Source: Candidatus Magasanikiibacteriota bacterium
GTDB lineage: Bacteria > Patescibacteriota > Patescibacteriia > Magasanikbacterales > UBA922
DNA length: 48,327 nt
Assembly: GCA_018650645.1 (NCBI GenBank)
Contig: JABIFP010000006.1
Coordinates: forward strand, 1 to 48,327
Direction of reading: 5' to 3'
The notes under the pieces were generated by a model, which worked only from the letters and a program-made list of their open reading frames with translations, ran no database searches and had not been told where the DNA came from. Below, in pieces: positions 15,947 to 23,464 of this stretch. The position numbers were made by a program, and so were the translations under genes. Each line of letters opens with the position of its first letter. The stretch's first letter is position 1.

Positions 15947-16477
15947 ATGACACTTGGATCAGTAGAAGCAATTTTATTTGTTGCATCAAAACCACTTAGC
16001 TATAAACAATTAGCGAAGTCGCTTAGTATTACCGCAGAAAAAGTGGCTGAATTTGTTGAAACGCTTGTAGCAAAATATAATCATGATGATTCTGGAATTC
16101 ACATTATTGTCAGCGATGAGAGTGTACAGATGGGAACGAATCCTGCATTTATTGAAGCGACGGACGGATTTGTGAAAAGCGATATCATGGGAGAACTCAC
16201 ACGTGCGCAATTAGAAACACTTACGGTTATTGCCTATAGAGGGCCAGTGACAAGACCAGAAGTGGAACAAATCCGTGGGGTGAATTGTGCCGTCATTATT
16301 AGAAATTTACTGATGCGTGGGCTTATAAAATCTTCTAAGCAGCAAGATGCACTTATGGAAAGCTTTGTGCTTACCATTGAAGCGCTTGCGCACTTAGGGG
16401 TGAGCAAAGTAGAAGAACTCCCTGATTATGAAACGCTTAGTGATCATGAATACCTTAATAACGCCTTAGACCAGTAA
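15947..16477 (+). CDS. scpB: Segregation and condensation protein B
   Basis: 176 residues from the ATG at 15947 (MTLGSVEAILFVASKPLS). ScpB dimerises and binds ScpA in the SMC complex. Two winged-helix domains are seen: the first with PLSYKQLAKSL, the second with the family signature TRAQLETLTVIAYRGPVTRPEVEQIRGVN in two halves, about 85-115. It lies one base after scpA and one base before the D,D-carboxypeptidase, a tight operon that links chromosome segregation to envelope genes. Confidence 0.93.
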   Translation: MTLGSVEAILFVASKPLSYKQLAKSLSITAEKVAEFVETLVAKYNHDDSGIHIIVSDESVQMGTNPAFIEATDGFVKSDIMGELTRAQLETLTVIAYRGPVTRPEVEQIRGVNCAVIIRNLLMRGLIKSSKQQDALMESFVLTIEALAHLGVSKVEELPDYETLSDHEYLNNALDQ

Positions 16478-16478
16478 T

Positions 16479-17525
16479 ATGGCGGAGTACTTTTACCCAG
16501 TACAACAAGAAAAGTCTTGGTGGCAGTCGCATTGGCGCTGGTTTGTTGGGGTTATGTGTGTTGTGGTTGTTTCGCTCGGTATTGGGTTATATAGAGTCGG
16601 TGTTGCCGCAATTGGTAATCCTCAATCAGACAGAGTACCAATGGTACTCAGTGCGAATTTTGCCGCGCAAGTGCCGCAGGTTGGCGGAGATATTGTGGTG
16701 CCAATTCCAGCATACTTGCCTCCACCAATTCCGGAATTAGTCGGTGAGCCAATCGATATGAGTTCATTTTCGGCAGTTGCAGCATTAGTAAAAGATGTAG
16801 AATCTGGAAAAGTATTATTTGCAAGTAATGAATACACGGCAAGGCCACTTGCGAGTATTACCAAACTTATGAGTGCGCTCGTCATTTTAGAAAGAAACCC
16901 AGATTGGTCTTCAAGCACACAAGTGGTTGCTGATGATTTGATTGATACGCACATGTACGCCGGTGATACGTACACATTTACGCAGCTTTGGGATGCTGCA
17001 CTTATTGGCTCGTCTAATAAAGCTATTATGACGCTTTCTGATGCTGTGGGCTGGAATAGGGATGCCTTTGTTGCCAGAATGAATGAAAAAGCACATGAAA
17101 TGGGAATGGGAGAAACGGTATTTGTAGAGCCTACCGGATTAGACGAAGGAAATGTATCTTCTCCATCAGACATTGCGCTGTTGCTGCAAGAAGCACTTCA
17201 GCATGAAAGAATTGTAAACGCGGTGTTGACAGATAAGCTGTCACTATTTTCTAAAGAGCGACAAAAATCGCATAGCATGTGGAATACGAACTGGCTACAT
17301 TTAGGATGGATCCCATCCAAATTAGAAGTAGTGGGTGGAAAAACAGGATATATTACTGCTTCAGGATATAATTTTACTACTCGTGTTGCACATGAAGACG
17401 GAAGGGAGTTAGATGTTGTTGTGCTTGGTACTGATTCGCATGAAGCACGTTTTGCAGAGGCCAGAGACTTGGCAGAGTGGACATTTACTCATTTTTCTTG
17501 GCCAGAAGAAAAAGAATCATACTAA
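16479..17525 (+). CDS. D-alanyl-D-alanine carboxypeptidase (family S11)
   Basis: 348 residues. One transmembrane anchor (about 22-45) places the catalytic domain outside. All three penicillin-binding motifs are present: SITK with Ser126 and Lys129, SSN at 178-180 and KTG at 288-290. The enzyme removes the terminal D-Ala of peptidoglycan stem peptides. A proline-rich linker (PIPAYLPPPIPE) separates anchor and catalytic domain. The C-terminal beta domain of larger DacA proteins is not present. Third gene of the scpA operon. Confidence 0.92.
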   Translation: MAEYFYPVQQEKSWWQSHWRWFVGVMCVVVVSLGIGLYRVGVAAIGNPQSDRVPMVLSANFAAQVPQVGGDIVVPIPAYLPPPIPELVGEPIDMSSFSAVAALVKDVESGKVLFASNEYTARPLASITKLMSALVILERNPDWSSSTQVVADDLIDTHMYAGDTYTFTQLWDAALIGSSNKAIMTLSDAVGWNRDAFVARMNEKAHEMGMGETVFVEPTGLDEGNVSSPSDIALLLQEALQHERIVNAVLTDKLSLFSKERQKSHSMWNTNWLHLGWIPSKLEVVGGKTGYITASGYNFTTRVAHEDGRELDVVVLGTDSHEARFAEARDLAEWTFTHFSWPEEKESY

Positions 17526-17526
17526 C

Positions 17527-18108
17527 ATGGAACATGTGAGGGGGAAAAACAAACGATGTAGGCGCCTGTGTAAAGCTGTGCTATTTGCGTTACTGCTTGG
17601 TGGAGTTGTGTGGATGAACATCAATGCAATTAATAATGAAAGTGTTCTTGCCCTTGTAAGCACGTATAGCTACGGAGGAATTTTAGGTGTTTCAGTATTG
17701 AGCGGATTTAATCTGCTTGTACCGATTCCAATTATTGGATTGTATCCGGTCTTTTTAGAAGCAGGTTTGCATGCTGTGGGGGTTATTATCACCATTTCTA
17801 TCGGTATGACGATTGGTGACATGTTTGGTTATGCAATTGGGCGAACAGGGCGATCTGTTGTACATGTAAGTAAAGACAATCCATTTATGGTGCGACTGGC
17901 GCAGTTAGAAAAGCGCCATCCCATGTTGCCGTATATATTTTTATTTGCGTACGCTGCAATTGTTCCATTTCCAAATGAACTCGTAGTAATTCCTGCAGCA
18001 TTTATTGGATGCAAGTTCCGGTATGTGATTATTGCAACACTTTTAGGAAATACTATTTTTACCACCGCCAGTGCCCTCGGGTTTATTCATGTGTTCTCGT
18101 TACTCTAA
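17527..18108 (+). CDS. DedA/VTT-domain membrane protein
   Basis: 193 residues from the ATG at 17527, one base after the carboxypeptidase stop. A basic N-terminus is followed by five or so hydrophobic segments. The central GMTIGDMFGYAIGRTGR and later FAYAAIVPFPNELVVIPAAF resemble the two re-entrant arms of VTT/DedA proteins, some of which flip undecaprenyl phosphate or other lipids. Its place in an operon with a D,D-carboxypeptidase and uppS fits a role in lipid carrier recycling, which is inference. Confidence 0.78.
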   Translation: MEHVRGKNKRCRRLCKAVLFALLLGGVVWMNINAINNESVLALVSTYSYGGILGVSVLSGFNLLVPIPIIGLYPVFLEAGLHAVGVIITISIGMTIGDMFGYAIGRTGRSVVHVSKDNPFMVRLAQLEKRHPMLPYIFLFAYAAIVPFPNELVVIPAAFIGCKFRYVIIATLLGNTIFTTASALGFIHVFSLL

Positions 18109-18109
18109 T

Positions 18110-18616
18110 ATGAAAGAATTTGTTATTCACCTAGTTTCGTCGTTCTCACCTGAGTGGGCCGTATTTTTTTTATCAATGGTCCCAATTACAGAATTGCGTG
18201 CATCGATTCCGATTGGTATTGGGGTGTATGGCATGGGCACAGTAGAAACATGGCTGATTGCTGTTGCAGGAAATTTGCTACCAGTCGTTGCAACACTGTG
18301 GATTTTTCCATGGCTCCATGATTGGCTTGTTGGGTCAAAAATATTTGGTCCGCATGTGAGTAAAAAATTAAAACAGGCAGAGGATGTGTTTAAAGGAAAC
18401 TATGCAAAATATGGTGCCTTGGCATTGGTGCTTTTTGTGGGAATTCCATTGCCGTTTACCGGCGCTTGGACTGGATCGCTTGCTGCATTTATTTTCAATA
18501 TTCCTTTTAAGAAGGCCTTTCCACTTATCACGATTGGTGTTATGATGGCAGCTACGCTCGTTACTGCAATTACACTATTTGCAGGTGGTGCGCTTAGGGC
18601 GTTACTTGGAGCGTAA
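18110..18616 (+). CDS. Putative small multidrug export-type membrane protein (PF06695-like)
   Basis: 168 residues from the ATG at 18110. The opening SMVPITELRASIPIGIG is the signature of the small multi-drug export family, which is related to DedA proteins; a later GIPLPFTGAWTGSLAAF segment is the second conserved arm. Three or four membrane spans. The export label of this family rests on little evidence, and a role in lipid carrier transport is equally possible given uppS next door. One base after the DedA-like gene. Confidence 0.82.
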   Translation: MKEFVIHLVSSFSPEWAVFFLSMVPITELRASIPIGIGVYGMGTVETWLIAVAGNLLPVVATLWIFPWLHDWLVGSKIFGPHVSKKLKQAEDVFKGNYAKYGALALVLFVGIPLPFTGAWTGSLAAFIFNIPFKKAFPLITIGVMMAATLVTAITLFAGGALRALLGA

Positions 18617-18649
18617 CAACTATATATAGGAGGGGATAATGACATACAT

Positions 18650-19333
18650 ATGCCACATCCTCAGCACATAGCCATCATCATGGATGGGAATAGACGTTGG
18701 GCCGTTTCAGAAGGGAAGCCAAAGATTTTTGGACACACAGAGGGAGCAAAAAATATTAAAACTATTGTACATGCTGCAATAGATAGCGGGCTCAGTTTTC
18801 TGACACTGTGGGCGCTTTCTACAGAGAATTTGAAAAATCGAAGTGAATTAGAATTGACTCACTTGTTTGGGCTTATGAAAAAGTTGCCTAATCAATTAAA
18901 GGAGTTTACAGATAATAATGTAAAGATTGAATTTTTAGGCGAGATGACTGCTTTACCAGAAGATGTACAGGCAGTATTTAAGCAGATGAAAGAAGATACC
19001 GCAGAGAATACTGGTCTTACCCTAAATTTGGCAATAAACTATGGGGGAAGAGATGAATTAACAAGAACAGTGAAGGCCATTATTGCAAGCGGTGTTTCAG
19101 CAGCAGAGGTGACAGAAGAGCTCATAACCGCACAGCTTGATACAAAAAAGATGCCAGAGGTTGATATGGTCATCCGTACCGGCGGACATAAACGTTTGAG
19201 CGGATATTTACCGTGGCAGAGTGTGTATGCAGAGTTATATTTTACAGATGTGTACTGGCCAGCGTTTAGCGCAGATGAATTTAAAAAATCGATTGAATGG
19301 TTTGAGGAGCAACAAAGGAATAGAGGAAAATAG
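18650..19333 (+). CDS. uppS: Isoprenyl transferase (undecaprenyl diphosphate synthase)
   Basis: 227 residues. It condenses isopentenyl diphosphate onto an allylic primer to make the C55 carrier for cell-wall precursors. Conserved parts: IIMDGNRRWA with the Mg-binding Asp12, the NYGGRDE motif at about 130-136, and RTGGHKRLSGYLPWQ followed by YAELYF with Glu195. In most relatives the fourth motif reads RTGGE or RTSGE; here the Glu is His180. A GGAGGGG sits 14 bases before this ATG and three bases before an overlapping out-of-frame ATG (18639), so the spacing is odd. Last gene of the scpA operon, 33 bases after its neighbour. Confidence 0.93.
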   Translation: MPHPQHIAIIMDGNRRWAVSEGKPKIFGHTEGAKNIKTIVHAAIDSGLSFLTLWALSTENLKNRSELELTHLFGLMKKLPNQLKEFTDNNVKIEFLGEMTALPEDVQAVFKQMKEDTAENTGLTLNLAINYGGRDELTRTVKAIIASGVSAAEVTEELITAQLDTKKMPEVDMVIRTGGHKRLSGYLPWQSVYAELYFTDVYWPAFSADEFKKSIEWFEEQQRNRGK

Positions 19334-19340
19334 GATAAAG

Positions 19341-19367
19341 AAAAAAAGCGCGTTCTGCGCTTTTTTT
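19341..19367. terminator. Bidirectional terminator after uppS
   Basis: Seven A residues, GCGC, a five-base loop, GCGC and seven T residues; symmetrical, so it serves both uppS and the minus-strand gene ending at 19374. Confidence 0.85.
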
Positions 19368-19373
19368 CTATAC

Positions 19374-19856
19374 TTACTGAAAGACTGTTTCTGATTGGAG
19401 TTTGGATGGTTGTCTGTATAGCTTTTTTTGTATCATTAAATCATCCATTTTTTTACAATCGATTGGCGTTGTTGCTTTCTCTGCATCGTGAGTACTAATA
19501 TAGCACGCGGATTTTACTCCAAGACACTGACTACCGAAGAGGTATACTTTTTGTAGACCAGTACAATCACAGCCAAATTCTTGATTATGCTTGCTGAATT
19601 GTTCACAGACAGGAAATTCAATTTGGTTTATTCCAATATTAATAGAAAGTGCAATGAGTAAGGCTGCTGCGGCAATTTTTTTGTGCGGCGTGAAAATAAT
19701 GAGGACAAGCGATACTACAGTGGCAAGAAATAGTAAGCCTAAAAGCCAAGGCACACTACCAGATACCAGTAAAAAGAAATGCAGGTAGGTGAGAGCTACT
19801 AAAGAGAGAAGGAGAAGAATTGCTTTTATTAGGTGGGTTTTATATATGTGTTTCAT
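19374..19856 (-). CDS. Unknown small membrane protein
   Basis: 160 residues from the ATG at 19856, chosen because a TATACT -10 lies just upstream of it and the frame further upstream runs through a hairpin cluster of unusual composition. Three hydrophobic segments in the first 85 residues (LIKAILLLLSLVALTYLHFFL and two more) are followed by a polar C-terminal domain with four or five Cys (VCEQF, CDCTG, CLGVKSAC), probably disulfide-bonded on the outside. No family is recognised. Confidence 0.68.
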   Translation of the reverse strand: MKHIYKTHLIKAILLLLSLVALTYLHFFLLVSGSVPWLLGLLFLATVVSLVLIIFTPHKKIAAAALLIALSINIGINQIEFPVCEQFSKHNQEFGCDCTGLQKVYLFGSQCLGVKSACYISTHDAEKATTPIDCKKMDDLMIQKKLYRQPSKLQSETVFQ

Positions 19857-19926
19857 ATAAAGATAGTATAGCAGAAAATATGCGGCGTGTAGGAAGAGGG
19901 AAATCTCACTCGCGTCTTCGCGCTCT

Positions 19927-20014
19927 CCAGAGGGGCTTCCGCCCCTCTGGCGTGTCCTTTCGCTATCGCGGAAGGCACTGTCACCCACTGCATGTAAGGG
20001 GGAATCCCCCTTAC
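19927..20014. repeat. Cluster of GC-rich perfect hairpins in an intergenic gap
   Basis: The 224-base gap 19857-20080 holds no gene I can support. It contains two perfect hairpins: CCAGAGGGGC (19927-19936) with GCCCCTCTGG (19941-19950), and GTAAGGGGG (19994-20002) with CCCCCTTAC (20006-20014). A smaller imperfect one lies between them around 19967. Neither is followed by a T tract on either strand, so they are not ordinary terminators. They could be a palindromic repeat element or a structured RNA. Confidence 0.6.
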
Positions 20015-20043
20015 CATCCCCCGTTCGATCTCCACTCTTACGA

Positions 20044-20081
20044 CACAAAATAAAACCCCCTGTAGGGAGTTTTTATTTTGT
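20044..20081. terminator. Terminator of tRNA-Leu
   Basis: ACAAAATAAAAC and the complementary arm ending TTTTATTTTGT form a long AT-rich stem with a CCC/GGG core. It lies directly after the tRNA 3' end on the minus strand and is nearly symmetrical. Confidence 0.75.
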
Positions 20082-20162
20082 GCCGACGGTGGGAATCGAA
20101 CCCACACGCCTTGCGGCACACGATTTTGAGTCGTGCGTGTCTACCAATTCCACCACGTCGGC
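20081..20162 (-). tRNA. tRNA-Leu (anticodon CAA)
   Basis: On the minus strand the acceptor arm GCCGACG pairs with CGTCGGC, the anticodon stem CACGA/TCGTG holds the loop CTCAAAA (anticodon CAA, reads UUG), a long variable arm (GCC...GGC) marks a class II tRNA, and the T arm is GTGGG/CCCAC with TTCGATT. The discriminator is A. CCA is not encoded; the bases after the acceptor stem read ACA. Confidence 0.95.
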
Positions 20163-20179
20163 ATAGGTATCTGCGAAGG

Positions 20180-20208
20180 ATTATACGCTCTCTTGAGAGG
20201 AATGTCAA
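20180..20208 (-). promoter_or_regulatory. Consensus promoter of tRNA-Leu
   Basis: On the minus strand TTGACA (20203-20208), a 17-base spacer and TATAAT (20180-20185): a full sigma70 consensus. Confidence 0.9.
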
Positions 20209-20221
20209 GATAGGGTATAAT
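20193..20221 (+). promoter_or_regulatory. Promoter of parA, interleaved with the tRNA-Leu promoter
   Basis: TTGAGA (20193-20198), a 17-base spacer and TATAAT (20216-20221), eight bases before the ATG at 20230, giving a leaderless or near-leaderless mRNA. Its -35 box lies within the spacer of the opposite promoter. Confidence 0.85.
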
Positions 20222-20229
20222 GATGGCAT

Positions 20230-20994
20230 ATGAGCAGAGTAATTTCAATTGTAAACCAAAAAGGGGGAGTGGGGAAAACCACAACTTCAATCAATCTGGC
20301 AGCAGGACTTGCAGAAATGGGGCACTTAGTGCTGCTTGTGGATATGGATCCGCAGGGAAATGCGAGTAGTGGGCTAGGATTGTCAAAAGAACAATTTTCA
20401 CATGGATTATACGAGGCATTAGCAAAACAAAAGCGTTTTTCTGATGTTGTTGTAGATACTCCACATCAAAATCTTCGACTTGTTCCGTCAAATTCAAATT
20501 TGGCAGGGGCTAATATCGAACTTGTTGATATGGAGGCAAGAGAGCATCAGCTCAAATATTTATTAGATGAAGCACGTCACGCGTACGATTATATTATTAT
20601 TGATTGTCCGCCATCGCTTGGATTGTTAACCATTAACGCACTCGTTGCGTCAGATGAGATTCTTATTCCTGTTCAAGCAGAATATTATGCGCTAGAGGGG
20701 CTCGGGCAGCTGCTTGAAACTGTTGGGCTAGTCAAAGAACATATTTGTCCAGATGTTGAAATTGTTGGTGCTGTACTGACAATGTATGACAAGCGTACAA
20801 GACTCAGTGAAGACATTATGATGGAGTTGTATAAATATTTCCCAAACAATATTTTCCGCTCAGTTATTCCTCGTTCTGTTCGCCTTGCTGAAGCGCCAAG
20901 TTTTGGTCAGTCAATTTTCCATTATGAACCACGAGGAAGAGCAGCAAAAGCATATCGCAAATTAGCAGAAGAATTGCATAGTTGCGGTCTTTAA
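20230..20994 (+). CDS. parA: Chromosome-partitioning ATPase ParA (Soj type)
   Basis: 254 residues. The deviant Walker A KGGVGKTT (11-18) marks the ParA/MinD class, followed by LLVDMDPQGN and the Walker B-like IIIDCPPSLGLLTINAL. ParA binds DNA non-specifically as an ATP dimer and moves ParB-bound origins. The short form without an N-terminal helix-turn-helix is the chromosomal Soj type. parB follows after 18 bases. No canonical parS site was seen by eye in the window. Confidence 0.95.
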   Translation: MSRVISIVNQKGGVGKTTTSINLAAGLAEMGHLVLLVDMDPQGNASSGLGLSKEQFSHGLYEALAKQKRFSDVVVDTPHQNLRLVPSNSNLAGANIELVDMEAREHQLKYLLDEARHAYDYIIIDCPPSLGLLTINALVASDEILIPVQAEYYALEGLGQLLETVGLVKEHICPDVEIVGAVLTMYDKRTRLSEDIMMELYKYFPNNIFRSVIPRSVRLAEAPSFGQSIFHYEPRGRAAKAYRKLAEELHSCGL

Positions 20995-21012
20995 TATACT
21001 TAGCAAACGATT

Positions 21013-21867
21013 ATGGCACTTGGAAAGGGGCTTGGATCATTGATTCCACAACACAAAAAGTCTGCTCCAGCAAAAGCTGCTGTAGTTAAGACACCAAAGC
21101 TTGATAGCGAAAAACTGTGGCAGGTACCAATTGAAGAAATTGTACCAAACCCACATCAGCCACGTAAGCATTTTGATAAGGAAGATTTGGAAGATTTGGT
21201 TGCTTCAATAAAAAAACATGGGGTAATGCAGCCGCTTACAGTGTCGCAACGGCCAGATGGAGGATTTGAGCTTATTGCAGGAGAGCGGCGCTTAAGAGCG
21301 TCTCAAATCGCGGGATTGAAGACCGTTCCTGCAGTAGTAAGAACTGCAACAGAGCAAGAAAAGCTTGAGCTTGCGCTTATTGAAAATATTCAACGTCAGG
21401 AATTGAACGCAATTGAAGAAGGAATTGCATTTAATAGATTGATAAAGGAATTTGGATTGACACAGCAAGAAGTTGCTACGCAAGTAGGGAAGAGTAGATC
21501 TGCAGTAGCAAATACCATTCGACTATTAGATTTACCAGAAGAAATTCAGGACGGGCTGATTAATGGAAAAATCACAGCAGGGAAGGCAAGAGCGCTACTC
21601 AGTTTAGAATCACAAGAAGCGCGGCTAGAAATGTATAGATCAATGATTGGTGAGGGAGTGTCAACCAGAGAAGTAGAGCGGCAAGTAGCCAAGCGATCTG
21701 GAAAAGGATCTCCAAGACGTGATCCTAATGTGATGGCCCAAGAGCAGCTGATTGAAGAGCGGCTCGGAACAAAAGTACGCATCTCTCAAAGAGGAGAAAA
21801 GGGAAATATTACCATTGAGTATTACTCAAAAGAAGAATTGCGAAGATTGCTTTCTGAACTTACTTAA
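21013..21867 (+). CDS. parB: Chromosome-partitioning protein ParB (CTPase)
   Basis: 284 residues. Box I IVPNPHQPRKHF and box II IAGERRLRASQIAG form the N-terminal CTP-binding domain, the helix-turn-helix GLTQQEVATQVGKSRSAVAN (about 150-170) recognises parS, and the C-terminal part with ISQRGEKGNITIEYYSKEEL forms the dimer domain. ParB loads at parS and spreads as a sliding clamp. Its stop codon overlaps the first arm of the shared terminator. Confidence 0.95.
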   Translation: MALGKGLGSLIPQHKKSAPAKAAVVKTPKLDSEKLWQVPIEEIVPNPHQPRKHFDKEDLEDLVASIKKHGVMQPLTVSQRPDGGFELIAGERRLRASQIAGLKTVPAVVRTATEQEKLELALIENIQRQELNAIEEGIAFNRLIKEFGLTQQEVATQVGKSRSAVANTIRLLDLPEEIQDGLINGKITAGKARALLSLESQEARLEMYRSMIGEGVSTREVERQVAKRSGKGSPRRDPNVMAQEQLIEERLGTKVRISQRGEKGNITIEYYSKEELRRLLSELT

Positions 21868-21908
21868 CAAATAAAAAATCGACTATACCAGTCGATTTTT
21901 TATTTGTT
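21866..21908. terminator. Shared bidirectional terminator of parB and rel
   Basis: Two 18-base arms (21866-21883 and 21891-21908) are perfect complements with a GTCGAT core and A/T-rich outer parts; loop of seven bases. It overlaps the stop codons of both convergent genes. Confidence 0.92.
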
Positions 21909-23389
21909 TATTTTCCAGGCAATACCGATTTGAGCCATTTTGGTAACCTGCGTTGTTTTTGGTAGGAACGAATGTGAGACTTTGCGGTACTTGTTTTCAC
22001 AAATTTGATCCAATCTTCATTGGGTCCTTTTCTGTGTTTATCTACCAGAATCTCAATGACATCACCATTTTTCAATTCAGTGTCTAGTGATTGCATTTTA
22101 TCGTTTACTATAGAACCGGTACACGTGTTTCCAACCTCGGTATGAATGTGATACGCAAAATCAACAGGTGTTGATCCTTCTGGCAAATCAATCACATCTC
22201 CTTTGGGAGTGAAAACAAAAATGCGTGTTTCTAAAAAATCGATTTTAATTGCTTCTAAATCAGAGAGTTTATTGAGTACATCTTTCTGAATACGAGCAAG
22301 TTCTTGCGCCCACGCAACTTCACGCCTAGGAATGTGCGCGCCATTTTCATCATAATGCCAATGAGCGGCAATACCATATTGTGCTTCATCATCCATTTCT
22401 TGTGTTCTAATTTGAAACTCTACAATTTGCCGATTTTCTGCAAAGACTGTTGTATGCAGTGACCGGTATCCGTTCGGTTTTGGTTGCGCAATGTAGTCTT
22501 TAAATCTACCAATCATGGGTTTCCAAAGCTTATGCAAAATACCAAGTGTTGCGTAGCAGTCGGCAACAGTTGGGACAATAACACGAAGTGCGATAAGGTC
22601 ATGAACCTTATTTACTTCGTTGTTTTTTCTCATCAGTTTTTGGTAGAAGCTATAGAGCCGTTTATTTCTTCCACCTACTGAAATAATATTTACACCCGCA
22701 TCTTTGAGGGCAGTTTCTGCCTGCTCGCGAACTTCTGAATAGTATTTTTCTTTACCGGTAATTTTTGCTTCACGAAGTTGCTTGATGCGGCCGTACTCTT
22801 TTGGGTATACGTATTTAAAAGACAAATCTTGCAATTCACTTTTCATCCACTCCATACCGAGTCTGCCGGCAATAGGTGCATAAATTTCTAAGCTTTCTAG
22901 AGCAATTCTATATGCTTTTTGTGGTGGAAGAGCACCGAGTGTTCGTAAATTGTGAATTCTGTCAGCAAACTTAATGATCATGCAGCGAATGTCTTCCGCC
23001 ATTGCCACGAACATTTTTCGGAGGTTCTCAATGTAGCGTTCTACTCCGCGGTATTTTAGTTTTCCTAATTTTGTAATTCCGCGTACAAGAGATGCAATTT
23101 CAGCGCCAAAGTTTTCTTCAATTTCTTCAAGAGTAACCTCTGTGTCTTCGGGTACATCATGAAGCAGTGTTGCCGTAATAATGACAGGATCAATTCTCAT
23201 GTCTGCAAGAATGTGCGCTGCTGCCAGAGGGTGAACAATATACGGCTCTCCACTCTTTCTAAATTGCCCCTCATGAGCATTTTTAGCAAAATCGTATGCA
23301 AGCTTAATAATATCTGTATCATGCTCAGGACAGAAGTCTTTTACCTTCTCTATAAGGCCTTCAATTGTTTCTTTTTGTTTACTTCCCAT
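21908..23389 (-). CDS. rel: RelA/SpoT-family (p)ppGpp synthetase/hydrolase, C-terminally short
   Basis: 493 residues from the ATG at 23389; an upstream in-frame start lies inside the promoter. The HD hydrolase domain has the HDxxED motif as HDVPED (about 76-81). The synthetase domain follows with RFKDYIAQPKPNGYRSLHTT and EFQIRTQEMDD; RFKD rather than ExDD is the form of bifunctional Rel enzymes. A TGS domain (IFVFTPKGDVIDLP) ends the protein. The helical, zinc-finger and ACT domains of full-length Rel (about 700 residues) are absent, so ribosome-linked control is probably reduced. Confidence 0.93.
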   Translation of the reverse strand: MGSKQKETIEGLIEKVKDFCPEHDTDIIKLAYDFAKNAHEGQFRKSGEPYIVHPLAAAHILADMRIDPVIITATLLHDVPEDTEVTLEEIEENFGAEIASLVRGITKLGKLKYRGVERYIENLRKMFVAMAEDIRCMIIKFADRIHNLRTLGALPPQKAYRIALESLEIYAPIAGRLGMEWMKSELQDLSFKYVYPKEYGRIKQLREAKITGKEKYYSEVREQAETALKDAGVNIISVGGRNKRLYSFYQKLMRKNNEVNKVHDLIALRVIVPTVADCYATLGILHKLWKPMIGRFKDYIAQPKPNGYRSLHTTVFAENRQIVEFQIRTQEMDDEAQYGIAAHWHYDENGAHIPRREVAWAQELARIQKDVLNKLSDLEAIKIDFLETRIFVFTPKGDVIDLPEGSTPVDFAYHIHTEVGNTCTGSIVNDKMQSLDTELKNGDVIEILVDKHRKGPNEDWIKFVKTSTAKSHIRSYQKQRRLPKWLKSVLPGK

Positions 23390-23398
23390 ATACAATTG

Positions 23399-23427
23399 AT
23401 AGTAACGAGAAATGCGATTTTTTGCAA
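23399..23427 (-). promoter_or_regulatory. Promoter of rel
   Basis: On the minus strand TTGCAA (23422-23427), a 17-base spacer and TACTAT (23399-23404), nine bases before the ATG: leaderless or nearly so. Confidence 0.65.
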
Positions 23428-23434
23428 GGGCTAG

Positions 23435-23459
23435 CAAAAAACGGCCGAATGGCCGTTTT
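23435..23459 (-). terminator. Terminator of topA
   Basis: AAAACGGCC (23438-23446) pairs with GGCCGTTTT (23451-23459); the minus-strand U tract lies over 23435-23441. It begins five bases after the topA stop. Confidence 0.85.
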
Positions 23460-23464
23460 GCTGA

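Noticed and set aside
19857-20048. N-terminal extension of the small membrane protein gene
   Set aside because: The frame is open upstream to 20048, but it reads through hairpins, has Ser/Arg/Gly-rich low-quality sequence and lies upstream of the likely -10 box; the ATG at 19856 is preferred.
20230-21867. parS site near parAB
   Set aside because: No sequence close to the TGTTTCACGTGAAACA consensus was seen by eye; a computed search would be needed to exclude a diverged site.
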